From: Didymodactylos carnosus
Lineage: Eukaryota > Rotifera > Eurotatoria > Philodinida > Philodinidae
Direction of reading: 5' to 3'
Assembly (NCBI GenBank): GCA_905250885.1
Contig: CAJNOQ010000022.1
Coordinates: 43,698-107,697 of the forward strand
Length of the DNA: 64,000 bases
Position numbers and translations under genes: made by a program. The notes under the pieces were generated by a model. That model saw only the letters and a program-made list of their open reading frames with translations, was not told the DNA's origin and made no database searches. Positions 61,698 to 64,000 of this stretch are shown here, piece after piece (position 1 is the first letter of the stretch; each line of letters begins with the position of its first letter).

Positions 61698-62045
61698 CTA
61701 TCGAGCATAAGATTGAATGAAATAATCTTTTATTTCCCATCGTGGAAACCTTAAACGATTCTTGATAAGTTTTAATCGACTCAATGGACATTCATTGCTC
61801 GCTGCTGTAGCAGGTATGGATAACAAAACGAATAAGCAGTAAATAAATTTGGATGATAATGATATTATTCTTATCAATTTGAACTTTCTTCCTCTTCGAA
61901 GAAAACGTGAGAGAAAGCCCGTTTTCGTTAAATAGCCGCTACCAAATCTGGGTAAGAGTTTAGACGAAAGTTTTGCGAGAAAAGAAATTGTTAAAGAGGA
62001 AACATTTTCTTGAAAGAAGGGGCATACACTCCATTCTGTAGTCAC
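61698..62045 (-). mobile_element. hAT transposase remnant (C-terminal dimerisation motif)
   Basis: A 115-codon frame whose only recognisable part, near residues 74-98, reads LLSIPATAASNECPLSRLKL and then IKNRLR. This matches the hAT dimerisation signature of the TTF/ZMYM-like branch (IPxTxAsxERsFSxLKxIKxxLR), with Asn for Ser and Pro-Leu for Ser-Phe. The preceding residues are not transposase-like, and the catalytic DDE part is absent. Decayed fragment, unrelated in sequence to the one at 30416-30709. Confidence 0.6.
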
Positions 62046-64000
62046 GGCACTGGAAATTCGTCAAGATCTAGCAAATTAGATTTTTTGTTTTGGATGAAAC
62101 ATTCTGGAAAGATTCAAGTTTTCTGGCAGAAATTTTGATGCAAACCGATTTTGATGAAATTAACGTTCAATGGAAGTTCAGCTAGATTAAATGTTGCATC
62201 CAGTTAGAGCTTTATATCGAAGGGGTTCGTTTATTCTAGATCTACCAGCACGAATCGACAAACTGTAGTTATTATGTTCTTTAGTTAGTATATGAACCTG
62301 TTCTTAACGACTTTTTTGATAGACTAGACATGTCTAACTGGTTTAAACCTTGTAGACCTATTTGACTCGTTGATTCAAGCTGAAAGACTTACACGGAACG
62401 GTTTTTAGTTCATAATCAATTGGGTAGGTCAACAAAATCAGCACAGAAAAAAACCAAGACCCACACAATTTCTTTTTCTCCCTCTCTCTACATTTACTCT
62501 CTCCTTTGTTTTAGAATAGAACCAGATATTCGATTTGCCTGCTCTTTTATCCATATGTTTGAATAATTCTTTTTGTCGATTATTTGTAACTTTGAATATC
62601 ATGCGTCATTTGTCACACTCACAAAGTCCTTAAAAAATCCTGAAATTTAGGTTTAAAAAAGAGAGTAGCAACTGGCTCTACATTAAAATGACCGATTGAT
62701 ATATTGGAAAGAGTAGTGGTGGAGTAGCGCTAATAAAAAATTTGACATATAGAAAGAAAATTGGTCTTGATGGAATAGATTGTGTGTTTTTATTTCGATC
62801 AATGGAAATCCTATGACTGATGCAAATATATTTTCCAAACTATTTGTTTCGTTATACGATGAGATAAGATTTTTTTTGGTCAATTTATTAGACGTTACAT
62901 GAAATAAGACAAGGTCACGACAAAAAAATTGTTATATAATCAATTTTATAAAGCCGTTACATCGGATGAGTGAAATGATAATAAGAGTGGAGTACTTAGC
63001 GACTGCACGAGAAAATAAGATAAACAATAGAATATTTCATATGGCTTATATTGAGTCGATAGTACTTGGTTATACTGTTTGTAAACGCTGAAATGTGTGT
63101 ACTGTATTTACTAGTTTATTTCACTTATTGTTTTTACTATATGATCCAGTGCATGAGTCAGTATAACAAAATGAATTTTAATGTGTTTTTGAGTGACTAT
63201 CATGTTGAGCGTGTCAATTTGTTATAAGCAATTTGTTGAGCGTATTGAACTTTTTATGAAAATCACTTTCTGCCGTATGTAATTTCAAAAGATGAACATG
63301 ATCACCTGTTTTAATGGGTTTAACATAGATGTTAAATGACCAACTAGTAAAGCAGTACGAAATAAATAAGAATAAAAAAGGTATAAAACTGCTACAAAAC
63401 AATAATTAGGCGGATAGACAATACAAAACATAATTAGGCGGATAGACATTATGAATTTTTGATGGGAAATTTTTTTCTGGTTTAGTTACTTTGTTTTGTA
63501 AAACGTGACCTGGAGACCTACGCAATATAGAAAACTTTTGAGATAAGTCTGAGCCTCTGGGTATAAAAGTGTCTCATCTTTTAATCAAAAAATGCTAATA
63601 ACTCCTGATCCGAGAAAGATCTTTTTTAAAAATTCGATCCAGTTAAGTTGTAATGCCAAATCTTAACTACATTTTGTGACCTGCCCGAAGTCTGTAGCAT
63701 TTGAACTGCAGTCTGTCTTACGGACACTCACCTTTTGACCGTTTCATTTAAGATAATTCTGGAAAAACTCAACATTTCGAGCTTACATTTTTATTGTCAT
63801 CCTTCGAAGATAAGATACACGTTTTGAGATAGTTTTATCGCATGTTTCGGGACAGAAAAACAGAGGAGTCTTAAGTACACACATGCAATCATACTGACGA
63901 TAACTGATGTCAATTTTAGCGCAAAAAAAACACAAATTGACAATAGAAATACTATACAGTGTAGTATTGGTTCTTTTTGATACTGTTACATCGCTTATAA
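62046..64000. other. Intergenic to the window end
   Basis: AT-rich DNA with only short frames. The 16-base word ATTAGGCGGATAGACA is repeated directly at about 63405 and 63432. Nothing else recognised. Confidence 0.35.

Overview
This is a eukaryotic nuclear window. It is strongly AT-rich and has intron-split genes with GT-AG junctions. Most introns are 40-150 bp. The genes are metazoan: fatty-acid elongase, uroporphyrinogen-III synthase, ATRX, GET4, mitoribosomal S15, Mieap, gamma-glutamyltransferase and dynein light chain LC8. Composition, tiny introns, an F-box/leucine-rich protein and a wealth of small foldback and hAT-type repeats suggest a small invertebrate such as a bdelloid rotifer. 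That placement is inference; no marker gene proves it.

Layout. 1-1000: 3' end of an ELOVL elongase (+). 1-5 kb: mostly silent DNA with a transposase-like scrap. 5.0-6.7 kb: F-box/LRR protein (-). 6.7-13 kb: repeats, comprising an array of AT-rich palindromic motifs, three inverted-repeat elements and a hAT MITE with a perfect 8-bp target duplication. 13.0-14.3 kb: complete nine-exon uroporphyrinogen-III synthase (+). 15.2-17.7 kb: a small secreted cysteine-rich protein (-) and a Lys/Asn-rich protein (-). 17.7-22.7 kb: more foldback elements. 22.8-27.8 kb: eleven-exon ATRX-type SNF2 helicase (-). 28.0-29.5 kb: a 5'-truncated, base-for-base copy of the uroporphyrinogen-III synthase segment. 29.5-33.8 kb: foldbacks and a hAT transposase remnant. 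33.9-48.5 kb: GET4, MRPS15 and Mieap, all (+); MRPS15 carries a 684-bp palindrome in an intron and Mieap has a 5.3-kb intron. 49.1-50.9 kb: gamma-glutamyltransferase (-). 54.2-54.5 kb: LC8 (+). 55.3-57.8 kb: a DUF4139-type protein with a full ubiquitin domain embedded in it (+). 57.8-64 kb: gene-poor, with an inverted fragment of the ubiquitin-containing gene, a foldback element and a second hAT remnant.

The genes do not form a pathway or operon. They are ordinary housekeeping genes: lipid elongation, haem synthesis, chromatin remodelling, tail-anchored protein insertion, mitochondrial translation, mitochondrial quality control, glutathione turnover and microtubule motor cargo. They are separated by a dense population of small non-autonomous elements. 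The two most unusual observations are the ubiquitin embedded in the DUF4139 protein, whose Gly-Gly is followed by Pro-Pro, and the large intronic palindrome in MRPS15. All exon boundaries were read by eye from splice consensus and frame; no similarity search or alignment program was run.
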